Counted from the first letter of the stretch, positions 38,056 to 49,773 are shown. The stretch: DNA of 64,000 nt from Agrobacterium tumefaciens (GCA_025559845.1 CP048472.1:62001-126000); one strand, 5' to 3'. Translations and numbers: made by a program. Notes: generated by a model from the sequence alone, not told the origin.

Positions 38056-38933
38056 CGAAAAAAGCATTTCTCACTCTGGCATGTTTACTTTTTGCGGCGA
38101 TTGGCGCGAGGGCTGAAGACACGCCAACGGCGGGCAGACTTGATCCGCGCATGCGTTATCTCGCTTACAATCCCGATCAAGTGGTGCGCCTTTCAACGGC
38201 GGTTGGAGCCACTTTGGTTGTTACTTTCGGGGCTAACGAAACGGTGACAGCTGTTGCCGTTTCCAATAGCAAAGATCTCGCGGCCCTTCCACGCGGAAAT
38301 TATCTTTTCTTCAAGGCTAGCAAGGTTCTCCCACCCCAGCCAGTGGTCGTGCTAACTGCGAGTGACGCCGGTATGCGACGCTACGTTTTCAGCATCTCTT
38401 CCAAGACGCTGCCGCACCTCGATAAAGAGCAGGCCGATCTCTACTATAGCGTACAATTCGCTTACCCTGCCGATGACGCAGCGGCTCGCCAGAAGGCGGC
38501 ACAAGAGAAGGCTGTTGCAGACCGTATACGTGCGGAAGCGCAATATCAACAGAGAGCAGAGGGTTTATTGGAGCAGCCTGCCACGACCGTTGGTGCCGAG
38601 GACAAGAATTGGCACTATGTCGCTCAGGGCGATCGTTCGCTGTTGCCGCTCGAAGTCTTCGATGATGGATTTACGACGGTATTTCACTTCCCAGGTAATG
38701 TACGCATACCCTCCATCTACACGATAAATCCGGATGGAAAGGAAGCTGTCGCTAACTATTCAGTCAAAGGGAGCTATGTCGAGATTTCTTCGGTTTCCCG
38801 TGGTTGGCGTCTGAGGGATGGCCACACGGTATTATGCATTTGGAATACCGCCTACGATCCCGTCGGCCGCAGGCCGGAGACGGGCACTGTGAGGCCCGAT
38901 GTGAAGCGCGTCCTAAAGGAGGTGAGAGGATGA
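38052..38933 (+). CDS. virB9: VirB9 outer core subunit
   Basis: A 293-residue exported protein (signal [12 protein letters not shown]). N-terminal domain with [19 protein letters not shown] and C-terminal beta domain; Cys262 in HTVLCIWN bonds VirB7. Overlaps virB8 and virB10 by 4 bp each. Confidence 0.95.
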
Positions 38934-40063
38934 ACGACGACAATCAGCAATCGGCGCATGATGTCGATGCGTCGGGGTCCCTGGTCTCCGACACACATCA
39001 CCGGCGCCTTTCGGGGGCTCAAAAGTTGATCGTAGGAGGTGTAGTTCTCGCGCTATCACTTAGCCTCATTTGGCTTGGCGGGCGTGAAAAGAAGGAAAAC
39101 GGGGACGCACCCCCGTCAACCATGATCGCCACGAACACCAAGCCATTTCATCCGGCTCCGATTGACGTTACACTTGATCCTCCGGCTGCCCAGGAAGCTG
39201 TTCAGCCGACTGCTCCTCCGCCAGCACGAAGTGAGCCGGAACGGCATGAGCCGCGGCCGGAAGAAACACCGATTTTTGCGTACACCAGTGGTGATCAAGG
39301 GACCAGCAAGCGCGTTCAACAAGGCGAAACGGACCGAAGACGCGAAGGCAATGGGGAAGACAGTCCTTTGCCGAAGGTCGAAGTGTCCGCCGAGAATGAT
39401 CTCTCGATACGCATGAAGCCCACCGAGCTGCAGCCCACCAGGGCTACGCTCTTGCCTCATCCCGACTTCATGGTGACGGAGGGGACGATTATTCCATGTA
39501 TCTTGCAAACGGCAATCGACACCAGTCTGGCAGGCTATGTAAAATGCGTGTTACCCTGGGATGTTCGTGGAACAACGAACAACGTTGTGCTTCTTGATCG
39601 CGGCACCACCGTTGTTGGCGAGATCCAGCGCGGTTTGCAACAGGGAGATGCGCGTGTTTTTGTGCTCTGGGATCGGGCGGAGACACCCGACCATGCCATG
39701 ATTTCGCTTGCGTCACCAAGCGCTGACGAACTCGGTCGCTCGGGATTGCCGGGCACCGTCGACAATCACTTCTGGCAGCGCTTTAGCGGGGCCATGCTCT
39801 TGAGTGTCGTCCAAGGTGCCTTCCAGGCAGCGAGCACCTACGCTGGCAGCTCGGGTGGAGGGACGAGCTTCAACAGCGTCCAGAATAACGGTGAACAAAC
39901 GGCAGACACAGCCCTCAAGGCCACGATCAACATACCGCCAACCCTGAAGAAGAATCAGGGCGACACGGTCTCCATTTTTGTCGCACGGGATCTCGATTTC
40001 TCAGGCATATACCAGCTTCGTATGGCTGGTCGCGCGGCGCGGGGGCGGGATCGCCGTCCATAA
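38930..40063 (+). CDS. virB10: VirB10 energy-sensing core subunit
   Basis: A 377-residue protein that spans both membranes. Inner-membrane helix at about 32-48 ([19 protein letters not shown]), a proline-rich periplasmic stretch ([20 protein letters not shown]), and the C-terminal TrbI-like beta barrel with the outer-membrane antenna helices ([18 protein letters not shown]). It senses ATP use by VirD4/VirB11. Start overlaps virB9 (ATGA). Confidence 0.95.
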
Positions 40064-40103
40064 CGAATTCAACTTATCACTTACAGATGGAGATACGATA
40101 CAA

Positions 40104-41138
40104 ATGGAGGTGGATCCGCAATTACGAATCCTTCTCAAGCCGATTTTGGAATGGCTCGATGACCCGCGGACCGAAGAAGTTGCGATAAATCGACCTGGGG
40201 AGGCATTTGTGCGCCAGGCCGGCGCCTTCCTCAAGTTCCCTTTGCCTGTCTCCTATGACGATCTCGAAGATATCGCTATTTTAGCAGGCGCGCTGAGAAA
40301 ACAGGACGTTGGACCACGCAACCCACTTTGCGCAACTGAACTTCCAGACGGCGAGCGGCTGCAGATCTGTTTGCCGCCGACGGTACCATCGGGCACCGTC
40401 AGCTTGACGATTCGACGGCCAAGTTCCCGTGTTTCTAGTCTCAAAGAAGTCTCGTCCCGTTACGATGCTCCGAGGTGGAATCAGTGGAAGGAACGAAAAA
40501 AACGGCATGATCAGCATGATGAAGCTATCCTTCGGTACTATGACAACGGGGATCTGGAGGCGTTTCTGCACGCATGTGTCGTTGGTCGGTTGACGATGCT
40601 GCTTTGCGGACCCACCGGGAGTGGCAAGACAACGATGAGCAAGACCTTGATCAACGCTATCCCGCCGCAGGAAAGGCTGATTACCATCGAAGATACGCTC
40701 GAACTCGTCATTCCACACGAGAACCACGTAAGGCTGCTTTATTCTAAGAATGGGGCTGGGCTGGGCGCAGTGACCGCTGAGCACCTGCTACAGGCTAGCC
40801 TGCGCATGCGACCGGACCGAATACTGCTCGGCGAGATACGCGACGATGCCGCGTGGGCTTATCTGAGTGAAGTCGTCTCAGGGCATCCGGGATCGATTTC
40901 CACAATACATGGTGCCAATCCCGTCCAAGGTTTCAAAAAGCTATTTTCGCTCGTGAAAAGCAGCGCTCAGGGGGCTAGCTTGGAAGATCGCACCCTGATT
41001 GACATGCTCGCAACCGCAGTTGATGTCATCGTACCCTTCCGTGCCCACGGTGACATTTACGAGGTGGGCGAAATCTGGCTCGCTGCCGATGCGCGCCGGC
41101 GCGGTGAGACAATAGGCGATCTTCTTAACCAGCAGTAG
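40104..41138 (+). CDS. virB11: VirB11 secretion ATPase
   Basis: A 344-residue hexameric ATPase of the PulE/VirB11 family. Walker A LLCGPTGSGKTTMSK (Lys175), Asp box ITIEDTLEL, Walker B ILLGEIRDDAAW, His box SGHPGSISTIHGANP. ATG 40104 gives the known length; longer frames enter virB10. Last gene of virB. Confidence 0.96.
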   Translation: MEVDPQLRILLKPILEWLDDPRTEEVAINRPGEAFVRQAGAFLKFPLPVSYDDLEDIAILAGALRKQDVGPRNPLCATELPDGERLQICLPPTVPSGTVSLTIRRPSSRVSSLKEVSSRYDAPRWNQWKERKKRHDQHDEAILRYYDNGDLEAFLHACVVGRLTMLLCGPTGSGKTTMSKTLINAIPPQERLITIEDTLELVIPHENHVRLLYSKNGAGLGAVTAEHLLQASLRMRPDRILLGEIRDDAAWAYLSEVVSGHPGSISTIHGANPVQGFKKLFSLVKSSAQGASLEDRTLIDMLATAVDVIVPFRAHGDIYEVGEIWLAADARRRGETIGDLLNQQ

Positions 41139-41179
41139 TTGTGATCCATGTTTCTAAATGCCGCATGGCGCGTTGTAGA

Positions 41180-41193
41180 ATTACGTTTGTAGC
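41180..41193 (+). promoter_or_regulatory. Candidate vir box before virG
   Basis: ATTACGTTTGTAGC, two mismatches, about 200 bp before the virG start. virG is known to have VirG-dependent and phosphate/acid-responsive promoters. Confidence 0.4.
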
Positions 41194-41392
41194 AATGCTC
41201 AGCAATCTTTGTCATCAAACGGAGACATCTAGTTTGCATTTCTGTCGTGCGCGGTTTGGTCGAAATCTTGCCGAAATGCCCGTGTAGTGAGAGAAAATTA
41301 AAGAGTGGAGTCTAACAAATACAACCTTTACGTGTATAAATTCTGTTGAGCTGCAAATGGCTGGCCAGGATCCTAGATTGAGAGGTGAACCG

Positions 41393-42118
41393 TTGAAACA
41401 CGTTCTTGTCATCGATGACGATGTCGCTATGCGGCATCTTATAGTCGAGTATCTTACGATCCATGCCTTTAAGGTGACTGCGGTAGCCGACAGCAAGCAG
41501 TTCAATCGTGTACTCTGCTCCGAGACGGTCGATGTCGTGGTCGTCGATCTTAATTTGGGTCGCGAAGATGGGCTTGAAATTGTTCGTAGTCTGGCCACGA
41601 AGTCCGATGTTCCAATCATAATTATTAGCGGCGCTCGCCTCGAAGAGGCGGACAAAGTTATTGCGCTCGAGTTGGGAGCAACCGATTTTATTGCCAAGCC
41701 TTTTGGGACGCGGGAATTTCTGGCGCGCATCCGTGTTGCGTTACGCGTGCGGCCCAGTGTCGCGCGAACCAAAGATCGACGCTCATTTAGTTTCGCTGAC
41801 TGGACACTTAATCTCAGGCGACGCCGCTTGATTTCGGAAGAGGGCAGTGAGGTGAAACTCACGGCAGGTGAGTTTAATCTCCTGGTTGCTTTCCTGGAGA
41901 AGCCGCGCGACGTCCTATCCCGGGAGCAGCTTCTGATCGCCAGTCGGGTACGCGAGGAGGAGGTGTATGACAGAAGTATTGATGTCCTCATTTTGCGGCT
42001 GCGCCGGAAGCTTGAGGGGGATCCGACGACCCCTCAGTTGATCAAGACTGCAAGAGGTGCTGGCTATTTCTTTGACGCTGACGTGGATGTTTCGTACGGG
42101 GGTGTGATGGCGGCCTGA
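41393..42118 (+). CDS. virG: VirG response regulator
   Basis: OmpR-type activator of all vir operons. From TTG 41393 (GAGAGG 8 nt upstream) it has 241 residues, the standard size; ATG 41357 would give 253. The receiver begins LKHVLVIDDDVAMRHLIVEY with the phospho-acceptor Asp52 (VVVVDLNLGRED) and Lys in FIAKPF. The C-terminal winged helix is at about 130-235 (EVKLTAGEFNLLVAFLEKPR, DVLILRLRRKLEGDP). It binds vir boxes after phosphorylation by VirA. Confidence 0.96.
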   Translation: MKHVLVIDDDVAMRHLIVEYLTIHAFKVTAVADSKQFNRVLCSETVDVVVVDLNLGREDGLEIVRSLATKSDVPIIIISGARLEEADKVIALELGATDFIAKPFGTREFLARIRVALRVRPSVARTKDRRSFSFADWTLNLRRRRLISEEGSEVKLTAGEFNLLVAFLEKPRDVLSREQLLIASRVREEEVYDRSIDVLILRLRRKLEGDPTTPQLIKTARGAGYFFDADVDVSYGGVMAA

Positions 42119-42259
42119 GGTAGAGGTGCATTTCGCCTTTAGCAATCTGTTCCCAACGTGAGCAGATTGCTATGCGGCTTGGCAAAGCTGCCTTTCCTCG
42201 GTACTATCCGAAAAACTCAGCACTGCGGAGTGATTGGATGGGTCCTATCTTTTGAGAGA

Positions 42260-42868
42260 TCAGCTGTTCGTTGCCTTCTCCCGAGCAAAGAAACATGCAA
42301 GCGCTGCGGTAGCCAGCTTGTGGCCGAAAGCCCGGGCGGTCTCCAATCCCAATGGATCAAAGTGATTGCGAGCGGCTTCTATTAGCGAGACCGGGAACAT
42401 GCGGGAGGTCTGAACGATGATTGATTTTTCGAAAGCTGTGTGAGGGATCGGATAACTCTTCGGAGCCGCACGAAACGATCCATCCGCCAGCATGTTTTCA
42501 AAATCGCCAAGCGCACGGCGCAAGATCATTTGTAGCGACTTGGAAGGACTGTATTGCAGGATCAGGTTGTCATATATCTTCGATACTTCAGGCGCGGGCG
42601 GGCGCGCTGAAAGGAAGACCTGGATCTTTTCTGGCGCTGTCGTCGAACTCAAAGCATCCACGGTCAGCATCGATTGCTGATCAGAGCTGTGACAACGCTT
42701 GGCGGTGGCTGGGGCAGGTCGTCGATCTTCCTCGTCGAGATTTTCAGGCGGCTGCGGCAGGGTCGAGTTTTGGGTGGCAACAGGCAAAGAAGGATGGACG
42801 ATTTCGGGTCGAGCGGCGGCAAGCCGCCTGGCCTCCCCGACAGACAAAGCGGGTTTGCGAATTCCCAT
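42260..42868 (-). CDS. virC2: VirC2 ribbon-helix-helix protein
   Basis: A 202-residue protein from ATG 42868 (MGIRKPALSVGEARRLAAA). The C-terminal two thirds form the ribbon-helix-helix fold (EKIQVFLSARPPAPEVSKIY). With VirC1 it binds overdrive beside the right border and raises T-strand yield. The virC1 stop lies 3 bp upstream of the start. Confidence 0.94.
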   Translation of the reverse strand: MGIRKPALSVGEARRLAAARPEIVHPSLPVATQNSTLPQPPENLDEEDRRPAPATAKRCHSSDQQSMLTVDALSSTTAPEKIQVFLSARPPAPEVSKIYDNLILQYSPSKSLQMILRRALGDFENMLADGSFRAAPKSYPIPHTAFEKSIIVQTSRMFPVSLIEAARNHFDPLGLETARAFGHKLATAALACFFAREKATNS

Positions 42869-42870
42869 CT

Positions 42871-43566
42871 TCACCCCTCCAAGGCTTCGCTAACCAATTT
42901 GGAGATAGTGACGAGTTCCTCCATGGCGATTCTGAGATTCCGTTCGAGGAGGCGCATTGTCGGATCGGTTCTCATATTCAGCAATGTGAGATGCAACATG
43001 CCACGTTCCTTCATCGCGGCAAATGCGTCTCTCTCGTGCATGGGAGACTGTACAACTGGAAGGCTTGCGAGCATGTCCGACATCGCGCGCTGCGATGTGG
43101 TCAATCGACCAACCGGCACGCGTTGGCGCAATACGGCTGTCGGAATTGCCAAGTTCTCGCTCAGCAGCAGTTCAATGACATAGCGGTAGGTCGACAATGC
43201 TTCATCGATATCGAGCGGAGTTAACATGGTCGGGATCAGAAGCAGGTTTGAGCTGGCAATGATCGTGTTGTTGAGTTCGCTCGAACCACCATGCGTATCG
43301 GCCAGCGCATAATCAAATCCCTGGAGTTCGGCGTCCTCATAGGCCGCCTCAAGGAGTGCCATTTCCTCGGCGGCGTAGACTTCGCAGAAGGAGCCCCAGG
43401 TATTGCTGCGAAGGGCGTTTTCTTTCCATCGCGTTAGTGGTCGGTTTTCATCAGCGTCGAAGAGAGCCAATCGTTTGCCGTCACTTGCAAAGGCGGCGCA
43501 AAGACCCATGAGTGCCGTGGTTTTGCCGGCTCCTCCCTTGAAGGAGCAAAATGTCAGAAGTTTCAT
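42871..43566 (-). CDS. virC1: VirC1 ParA-like ATPase
   Basis: A 231-residue Soj/ParA-type ATPase with deviant Walker A at residues 8-17 ([16 protein letters not shown]). It binds overdrive, gathers VirD1/D2/C2 at the border and places the complex at the cell pole with VirD4. Transcribed divergently from virD. Confidence 0.96.
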
Positions 43567-43693
43567 GTCCTTATCCTGTCGATTTTGTGAAGCGGAAGTG
43601 CGTCTGTACTTTTATTTGTGTGTATGATTTTGCGATAATTCATGAGTAATGTAGTAATTACCTGATTTTATATTTCAATTTTATTGTAATATA

Positions 43694-43707
43694 ATTTCAA
43701 TTGTAAT
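43694..43707. promoter_or_regulatory. Perfect vir box in the virC-virD divergent promoter
   Basis: ATTTCAATTGTAAT matches the VirG consensus completely and lies in a very AT-rich 270-bp gap between virC1 and virD1. A weaker related block (ATTTCAATTTTATT) sits at 43672-43685. This gap is also where the chromosomal Ros repressor acts in C58. Confidence 0.8.
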
Positions 43708-43836
43708 AATATAAAAATAAATATCCCTTATGTGTTCTTGATTTCGTTTTGTATATGGCTAGATTCCCATCTGCCACGACGAGGAAATGCTACGGCGGGG
43801 CAAGTTCAGATCTTTCCGTCTTCTATGGAGGAAGCT

Positions 43837-44280
43837 ATGTCGCAAGGCAGTAGGCCCACCTCAAGTGACATTGCCGTCAACCAGCGCGAATGCGTGAAGG
43901 TTGAAGGCTTCAAGGTCGTCAGTACCCGATTAAGATCGGCCGAATATGAGAGTTTTTCTCATCAGGCACGCTTGCTGGGCCTCTCCGACAGCATGGCCAT
44001 ACGGGTTGCGGTGCGCCGCATTGGTGGCTTTCTTGAAATCGACGCAGAGACTCGTCATAGGATGGAGGCCATACTACAATCCATAGGAACACTCTCAAGC
44101 AACATTGCCGCGCTGCTATCTGCCTATGCCGAAAATCCGACAATGGATTTGGAGGCTTTGCGAGCTGAACGTATCGCCTTCGGTAAATCTTTCGCTGACC
44201 TCGACGGCTTGCTCCGTTCCATTTTGTCCGTATCACGGCGGCGGATCGACGGTTGCTCGCTGCTGAAAGACGCCTTGTAG
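43837..44280 (+). CDS. virD1: VirD1 relaxase accessory protein
   Basis: A 147-residue ribbon-helix-helix type protein that helps VirD2 nick double-stranded borders. Key region [20 protein letters not shown] then [20 protein letters not shown]. Start at ATG 43837 after GGAGGAAG; earlier in-frame ATG 43732 gives non-family residues. Confidence 0.94.
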
Positions 44281-44313
44281 CACTGACGTAGCACTTGGCG
44301 GGGAACATATTCG

Positions 44314-45657
44314 ATGCCCGATCGAGCTCAAGTTATCATTCGCATTGTGCCGGGAGGTGGCACCAAGACCCTTCAACAAATTATCAATCAGTTGGAGTAT
44401 CTATCCCGGAAGGGCAGGCTGGAGCTGCAGCGTTCAGCCCGACATCTCGATATTCCCCTGCCACCGGATCAAATCCACGAACTTGCCCGAAGCTGGGTTC
44501 AAGAGACTGGAACTTATGACGAAAGTCAGCCAGACGAGGAAAGGCAACAGGAGTTGACCACCCATATTATTGTAAGCTTCCCCGCGGGTACAAGCCAGGT
44601 AGCGGCTTATGCGGCGAGCCGGGAGTGGGCAGCCGAGATGTTCGGGTCAGGCGCAGGGGGGGGCCGATACAACTATCTTACGGCCTTCCACATCGATCGC
44701 GACCACCCACATCTGCATGTCGTCGTCAATCGGCGCGAACTTTTAGGACACGGCTGGCTGAAGATATCTCGGCGCCATCCCCAACTGAATTACGACGCCC
44801 TGCGCATAAAGATGGCCGAGATTTCACTTCGTCATGGCATTGCCCTCGATGCGAGCCGACGAGCAGAACGTGGCATCACCGAGCGGCCGATCACTTATGC
44901 CCAATATCGGCGCCTTGAGCGGGAGCAGGCTCGCCAAATCCGTTTCGAAGACGCGGATTTGGAACAGTCGTCGCCGCAAGGAGATCATCCAGAATTCAGC
45001 CAACCTTTCGATACATCCCCATTTGAAGCATCCGCGGGCGGACCGGAGGACATGCCTCGGCCCAACAATCGGCAGAATGAGTCGCAAGTTCATCTCCAGG
45101 AGCCAGCTGGTGTCAGCAACGAAGCCGGTGTCCTTGTGCGGGTTGCATTGGAGACGGAGCGCCTTGCTCAACCATTCGTTTCCGAAACCATTCTCGCGGA
45201 CGACATAGGGAGCGGCTCTTCGCGTGTTGCCGAGGGCCGTGTGGAGAGCGCAAACCGCACTCCCGATATTCCTCGCGCAGCAACTGAAGCTGCCACGCAC
45301 ACGACACACGACCGGCAGCGGCGTGCAAAGCGTCCTCATGATGACGACGGAGGGCCGAGTGGAGCAAAACGTGTGACATTGGAAGGCATCGCGGTTGGGC
45401 CCCAGGCGAACGCCGGCGAACAGGATGGCAGTAGTGGCCCCTTAGTACGGCAAGCTGGAACGTCTCGGCCATCTCCACCGACGGCCACGACGCGGGCCAG
45501 CACCGCAACCGATTCATTGTCTGCTACAGCCCACCTCCAGCAACGGAGAGGTGTCCCTTCAAAGCGTCCGCGTGAAGATGATGATGGAGAACCGAGTGAA
45601 CGCAAACGCGAGAGAGATGAGCGCAGCAAGGACGGGCGTGGGGGAAATAGGAGATAG
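44314..45657 (+). CDS. virD2: VirD2 T-DNA border relaxase
   Basis: A 447-residue relaxase. Tyr29 ([10 protein letters not shown]) attacks the border and stays on the T-strand 5' end. The metal-binding His triad is H126, H133, H135 ([15 protein letters not shown]). The middle is variable. The C terminus carries the bipartite nuclear signal [20 protein letters not shown], the omega-like DGRGG and an arginine-rich export end (GGNRR). Confidence 0.96.
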   Translation: MPDRAQVIIRIVPGGGTKTLQQIINQLEYLSRKGRLELQRSARHLDIPLPPDQIHELARSWVQETGTYDESQPDEERQQELTTHIIVSFPAGTSQVAAYAASREWAAEMFGSGAGGGRYNYLTAFHIDRDHPHLHVVVNRRELLGHGWLKISRRHPQLNYDALRIKMAEISLRHGIALDASRRAERGITERPITYAQYRRLEREQARQIRFEDADLEQSSPQGDHPEFSQPFDTSPFEASAGGPEDMPRPNNRQNESQVHLQEPAGVSNEAGVLVRVALETERLAQPFVSETILADDIGSGSSRVAEGRVESANRTPDIPRAATEAATHTTHDRQRRAKRPHDDDGGPSGAKRVTLEGIAVGPQANAGEQDGSSGPLVRQAGTSRPSPPTATTRASTATDSLSATAHLQQRRGVPSKRPREDDDGEPSERKRERDERSKDGRGGNRR

Positions 45658-45671
45658 AGAAGGACCGAGTG

Positions 45672-47693
45672 ATGGCAAATGAAGAGTTCACCAGACACTA
45701 TGCGTGGCCCGTTCCTGTGGCTTCGAATGATGAAGGGCGTGGGACCGCGCGGATCCCCATCCAGGCACAATCAATCGTTGCTGGAGAAGACGGTCGGGAC
45801 ACTTCGGTCCCAACGGCTTTGTCGCGACCGCCAATTGAAGATATGCCGCACGGCGTCCAAGAAACATCGGCGAGTGGCGGACGACTGGGAGCGGCCCGTC
45901 TGCGGGATCCCGTAATCCCGCCAGGAATATCCGAAGCCCGCACGGACCTATCCGCAATTTTGCGGAAAAAAAGCGGTTCTTTCCGCACCGGTATGCAGTA
46001 TCTGCGTGAGCTTGAACGGGAAAATCTTGATAAACAAGACAGGGAAGCCAGTGCGTTGCCAGATTTAAGTGCAAGGGGCATAAAGCGACCGCGCGAAATT
46101 GAGTATCCCGGCAATGCAAGCGGATTAACCATAAAGAGGCAAGACGGCTTAGGCATAGAGATCAATACTATCTCGGCATCTTCGCCCGTGAACCGGGCCG
46201 CGCATTCGTCGAACTGGCAAGGCGCGCCGGAACCGGGCGTGTACAATGTTCAGCCATCGGCAGATAGAGCACAGAAATCTGCGCAGGAAAGTTCGACGTT
46301 TCCCGATGGCACTCCTGTTTCCGCTCTCTATTCAGGCCCACTCGCAGAATGGTTCGAGAGGGATACTGGCAGCGAGACGACCAGGAATTCAGGCAACACC
46401 ATTTCGTCACCGCTCCGAGGGCTGGAGGAGTTCGGCGATTCCGCGGACAGCCGGTATCTTGGGCGCGAAGCTCAGAGTCTTTCAGTTACCGTAACAACGC
46501 CTAATTCGAATGCTGAGGCAAGTTCTCATAGCGCACACACTGAAACTCTCGACGATGTCAGCAGTGACCGCTCGAGCGAACAGGGGAGGGGTGCCCTTGG
46601 CGCCGCAATCCTTGGATCCCATCATGACCTTTCACCGCGTGCGCAGAAGTTATCACAAACAAACCGCGATTCCCCTGAACTGACCGACGCCGACCTGGCA
46701 AAAGTCGATGCGGTGTTCGAATCTCTCTCCAAGGGGCCCCCGGCCGGGGAGAGCGCCGCACCGGACTTTCGTGAGCGCGGACCAGGCGGCGCTTTCCAGA
46801 AAGAAGGCGTGTCCGACAGGGCGAACGGGGTGCCCACTAACTGGGAGGTACCTTTTGGTCGCGGTGGCGGGCATTCACCGCAAGCGCTGAGGTCCTCAGG
46901 AGTGGAGCTCGATGACTTCCCTGATTTCACCGAGGCCGAACTGGCAAAAATCGACGCACTAGTCGAATCTCACTCCAACAGATCTTTATCAGTGCGAAAT
47001 ATAGTACCAGATTTGCGCGGAGCGGGAGCAGACAACGTTTTCCGGAAAGAAGGCGTTGTCGAACGCGCGGAGAAGATGCCGATCGATAGTGTGAGTCTTA
47101 CCAGACTGAATGGCGAGCGTTCACGTTCACCGAAGACATCGCAAGCAAGCCTTGACGATTTCCCCGATCTAACCGATGCCGATCTGGCCCATATCGAAGA
47201 GTCGGAGCGGATCGCAAGAACTGCTGTTGAAAAGGGGAAGCAAAAAATCTCGACCGAAGCCGATACGCGGTTTGATTTGGGCAACTCTTCTGCACCCCGG
47301 GTTAGCCCTCGATCGGTTACCCCGTTGGTTCCCAATGCCAATCAGCCGATTACATCGTGGTTCTACGAGGCACAAAAGACTTGTGACAAATTGGTAGAGA
47401 ACACTTACGTGAAGCCGGCCGTTGACAGTTCTAGGGCGCGAAATGACGTCGAAAACACCGCTGCCAGGCTTGGTGACCCTGCTCCTGCTTTGGGGCATGA
47501 CAATCTTGGTAGAACTCGCGCGTTAACGCCCGTTCGCGACGTGATGTCTAGACCCAGCGCGGACCGACAACTGGCTAGTCATGCGGCAGAACATTCGGCA
47601 ATAGACGACATTTGGAAACGGGATGACCGTGATCGCAGGACACACCCTTATAGAGGATTGGATTCGCGTTCACGTGAAGGTTACGGGCGGTAA
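45672..47693 (+). CDS. virD3: VirD3, acidic repeat protein of unknown role
   Basis: A 673-residue low-complexity hydrophilic protein, not conserved in length among Ti plasmids and dispensable in octopine strains. It holds three imperfect repeats around residues 335-520: [40 protein letters not shown] and [20 protein letters not shown], the first two followed by a [14 protein letters not shown] element. The end ([14 protein letters not shown]) is arginine-rich like translocated Vir proteins. Start at ATG 45672 (GTG 45669 adds one residue). Confidence 0.85.
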   Translation: MANEEFTRHYAWPVPVASNDEGRGTARIPIQAQSIVAGEDGRDTSVPTALSRPPIEDMPHGVQETSASGGRLGAARLRDPVIPPGISEARTDLSAILRKKSGSFRTGMQYLRELERENLDKQDREASALPDLSARGIKRPREIEYPGNASGLTIKRQDGLGIEINTISASSPVNRAAHSSNWQGAPEPGVYNVQPSADRAQKSAQESSTFPDGTPVSALYSGPLAEWFERDTGSETTRNSGNTISSPLRGLEEFGDSADSRYLGREAQSLSVTVTTPNSNAEASSHSAHTETLDDVSSDRSSEQGRGALGAAILGSHHDLSPRAQKLSQTNRDSPELTDADLAKVDAVFESLSKGPPAGESAAPDFRERGPGGAFQKEGVSDRANGVPTNWEVPFGRGGGHSPQALRSSGVELDDFPDFTEAELAKIDALVESHSNRSLSVRNIVPDLRGAGADNVFRKEGVVERAEKMPIDSVSLTRLNGERSRSPKTSQASLDDFPDLTDADLAHIEESERIARTAVEKGKQKISTEADTRFDLGNSSAPRVSPRSVTPLVPNANQPITSWFYEAQKTCDKLVENTYVKPAVDSSRARNDVENTAARLGDPAPALGHDNLGRTRALTPVRDVMSRPSADRQLASHAAEHSAIDDIWKRDDRDRRTHPYRGLDSRSREGYGR

Positions 47694-47766
47694 AGGCTGT
47701 GTTGTTCGCAGCAACACCCAAATCAAAAGCCCTATTTGCGATCGATCGAAGAATCTCGGTGAAGTG

Positions 47767-49773
47767 ATGAATTCGAGCAAGACCACGCCCCAGCGTTTAG
47801 CTGTCAGCATCGTATGTTCGCTGGCAGCCGGTTTTTGCGCGGCAAGTCTCTATGTAACATTTCGCCATGGTTTCAATGGCGAAGCGATGATGACGTTTAG
47901 CGTCTTCGCCTTTTGGTACGAGACCCCGCTCTATATGGGTCATGCGACCCCCGTCTTCTATTGCGGTTTAGCCATTGTCGTCTCGACGTCTATTGTTGTG
48001 CTGTTAAGCCAACTTATCATATCGTTTCGCAATCACGAGCATCATGGCACGGCTCGTTGGGCGGGATTTGGCGAAATGCGGCACGCCGGTTACCTGCAGC
48101 GCTATAATGGTATCAAGGGGCCGATCTTTGGCAAGACGTGTGGCCCTCGTTGGTTCGGCAGCTATCTGACCAATGGCGAACAGCCTCACAGTCTTGTTGT
48201 CGCGCCAACGCGCGCCGGCAAAGGCGTTGGCGTCGTTATTCCGACGCTCCTAACCTTCAAGGGTTCGGTGATAGCCCTCGACGTCAAAGGCGAGCTTTTT
48301 GAGCTGACTTCCAGAGCACGCAAAGCGGGCGGCGACGCCGTTTTCAAGTTCTCACCTCTGGATCCAGAGCGACGGACTCATTGTTACAATCCCGTCCTCG
48401 ATATTGCAGCTTTACCGCCCGAGCGGCAGTTTACCGAGACGCGCCGCCTCGCCGCAAACCTCATCACGGCCAAAGGCAAGGGAGCGGAAGGCTTTATCGA
48501 CGGCGCGCGGGACCTTTTCGTTGCGGGCATCCTTACCTGTATTGAGCGCGGTACGCCAACAATTGGTGCGGTCTACGACTTATTTGCTCAACCTGGAGAG
48601 AAGTACAAACTTTTTGCGGACCTCGCGGAAGAAAGCCGAAATAAAGAGGCTCAGCGTATTTTCGACAATATGGCGGGTAACGACACGAAAATTTTGACTT
48701 CTTATACATCAGTGCTCGGCGACGGCGGACTTAACCTGTGGGCTGATCCATTGGTTAAAGCAGCGACAAGTCGATCAGATTTTTCCGTCTATGATCTGCG
48801 TCGGAAGAGGACCTGCGTCTATCTTTGCGTCAGCCCCAACGACCTCGAGGTCGTGGCGCCATTGATGCGCCTCCTTTTTCAGCAGGTCGTGTCAATTCTG
48901 CAGCGATCACTGCCAGGTAAAGATGAGCGGCATGAAGTTTTGTTTCTCCTTGACGAATTTAAACACCTGGGGAAGCTTGAGGCAATCGAGACCGCGATTA
49001 CAACCATCGCCGGTTACAAAGGCCGCTTCATGTTTATTATTCAGAGTCTCTCGGCCTTGACGGGCACCTACGATGACGCGGGCAAACAAAACTTTCTCAG
49101 TAACACTGGCGTGCAAGTATTTATGGCCACGGCCGACGACGAAACACCGACCTATATCTCAAAAGCTATCGGCGACTATACGTTCAAGGCGCGTTCGACC
49201 TCATACAGTCAAGCCCGAATGTTCGATCATAACATCCAGATTTCCGATCAGGGGGCGCCGCTTTTGCGCCCCGAACAAGTGCGCTTGCTTGACGATAACA
49301 ATGAAATCGTCCTTATTAAAGGGCATCCGCCTCTCAAACTACGAAAGGTGCGATATTATTCCGATCGTATGCTGAGGCGCCTTTTCGAATGCCAAATTGG
49401 CGCCCTCCCTGAGCCCGCATCTTTGATGCTTTCGGAAGGTGTCCATCGGGATGGGCAAGACCTCAGTCAACAAGCCGCCGTCACGGAGGCGCAGGGCTTA
49501 GGTGCCATCGATTCGATACCTAATAATATGGAAGCCGCTACACCGCAAAACAGTGAAATGGATGACGAGCAGGACAGCCTCCCAACTGGAATTGACGTCC
49601 CCCAGGGCCTTATTGAAAGCGATGAGGTGAAAGAAGACGCCGGTGGCGTGGTGCCAGATTTCGGTGTTTCAGCTGAAATGGCTCCAGCTATGATTGCACA
49701 ACAGCAGCTGCTGGAGCAGATCATTGCGCTTCAGCAACGATATGGACCCGCGTCCTCGCACTCGGTGAAATGA
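47767..49773 (+). CDS. virD4: VirD4 coupling protein
   Basis: A 668-residue TraG-type ATPase that hands the T-complex and effectors to the VirB channel. N-terminal membrane helices (LAVSIVCSLAAGFCAASLY and VFYCGLAIVVSTSIVVLL), Walker A VVAPTRAGKGVGVVIP (Lys152), Walker B VLFLLDEFKHLGKLE. The start ATG 47767 gives family length; earlier in-frame codons overlap virD3. Confidence 0.96.
   Translation: MNSSKTTPQRLAVSIVCSLAAGFCAASLYVTFRHGFNGEAMMTFSVFAFWYETPLYMGHATPVFYCGLAIVVSTSIVVLLSQLIISFRNHEHHGTARWAGFGEMRHAGYLQRYNGIKGPIFGKTCGPRWFGSYLTNGEQPHSLVVAPTRAGKGVGVVIPTLLTFKGSVIALDVKGELFELTSRARKAGGDAVFKFSPLDPERRTHCYNPVLDIAALPPERQFTETRRLAANLITAKGKGAEGFIDGARDLFVAGILTCIERGTPTIGAVYDLFAQPGEKYKLFADLAEESRNKEAQRIFDNMAGNDTKILTSYTSVLGDGGLNLWADPLVKAATSRSDFSVYDLRRKRTCVYLCVSPNDLEVVAPLMRLLFQQVVSILQRSLPGKDERHEVLFLLDEFKHLGKLEAIETAITTIAGYKGRFMFIIQSLSALTGTYDDAGKQNFLSNTGVQVFMATADDETPTYISKAIGDYTFKARSTSYSQARMFDHNIQISDQGAPLLRPEQVRLLDDNNEIVLIKGHPPLKLRKVRYYSDRMLRRLFECQIGALPEPASLMLSEGVHRDGQDLSQQAAVTEAQGLGAIDSIPNNMEAATPQNSEMDDEQDSLPTGIDVPQGLIESDEVKEDAGGVVPDFGVSAEMAPAMIAQQQLLEQIIALQQRYGPASSHSVK

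Noticed and set aside
44824..45339. Long antisense frames inside virD2, virD3, virB and acc genes
   Set aside because: They are shadows of high-GC coding sequence on the other strand and have no starts or family matches.
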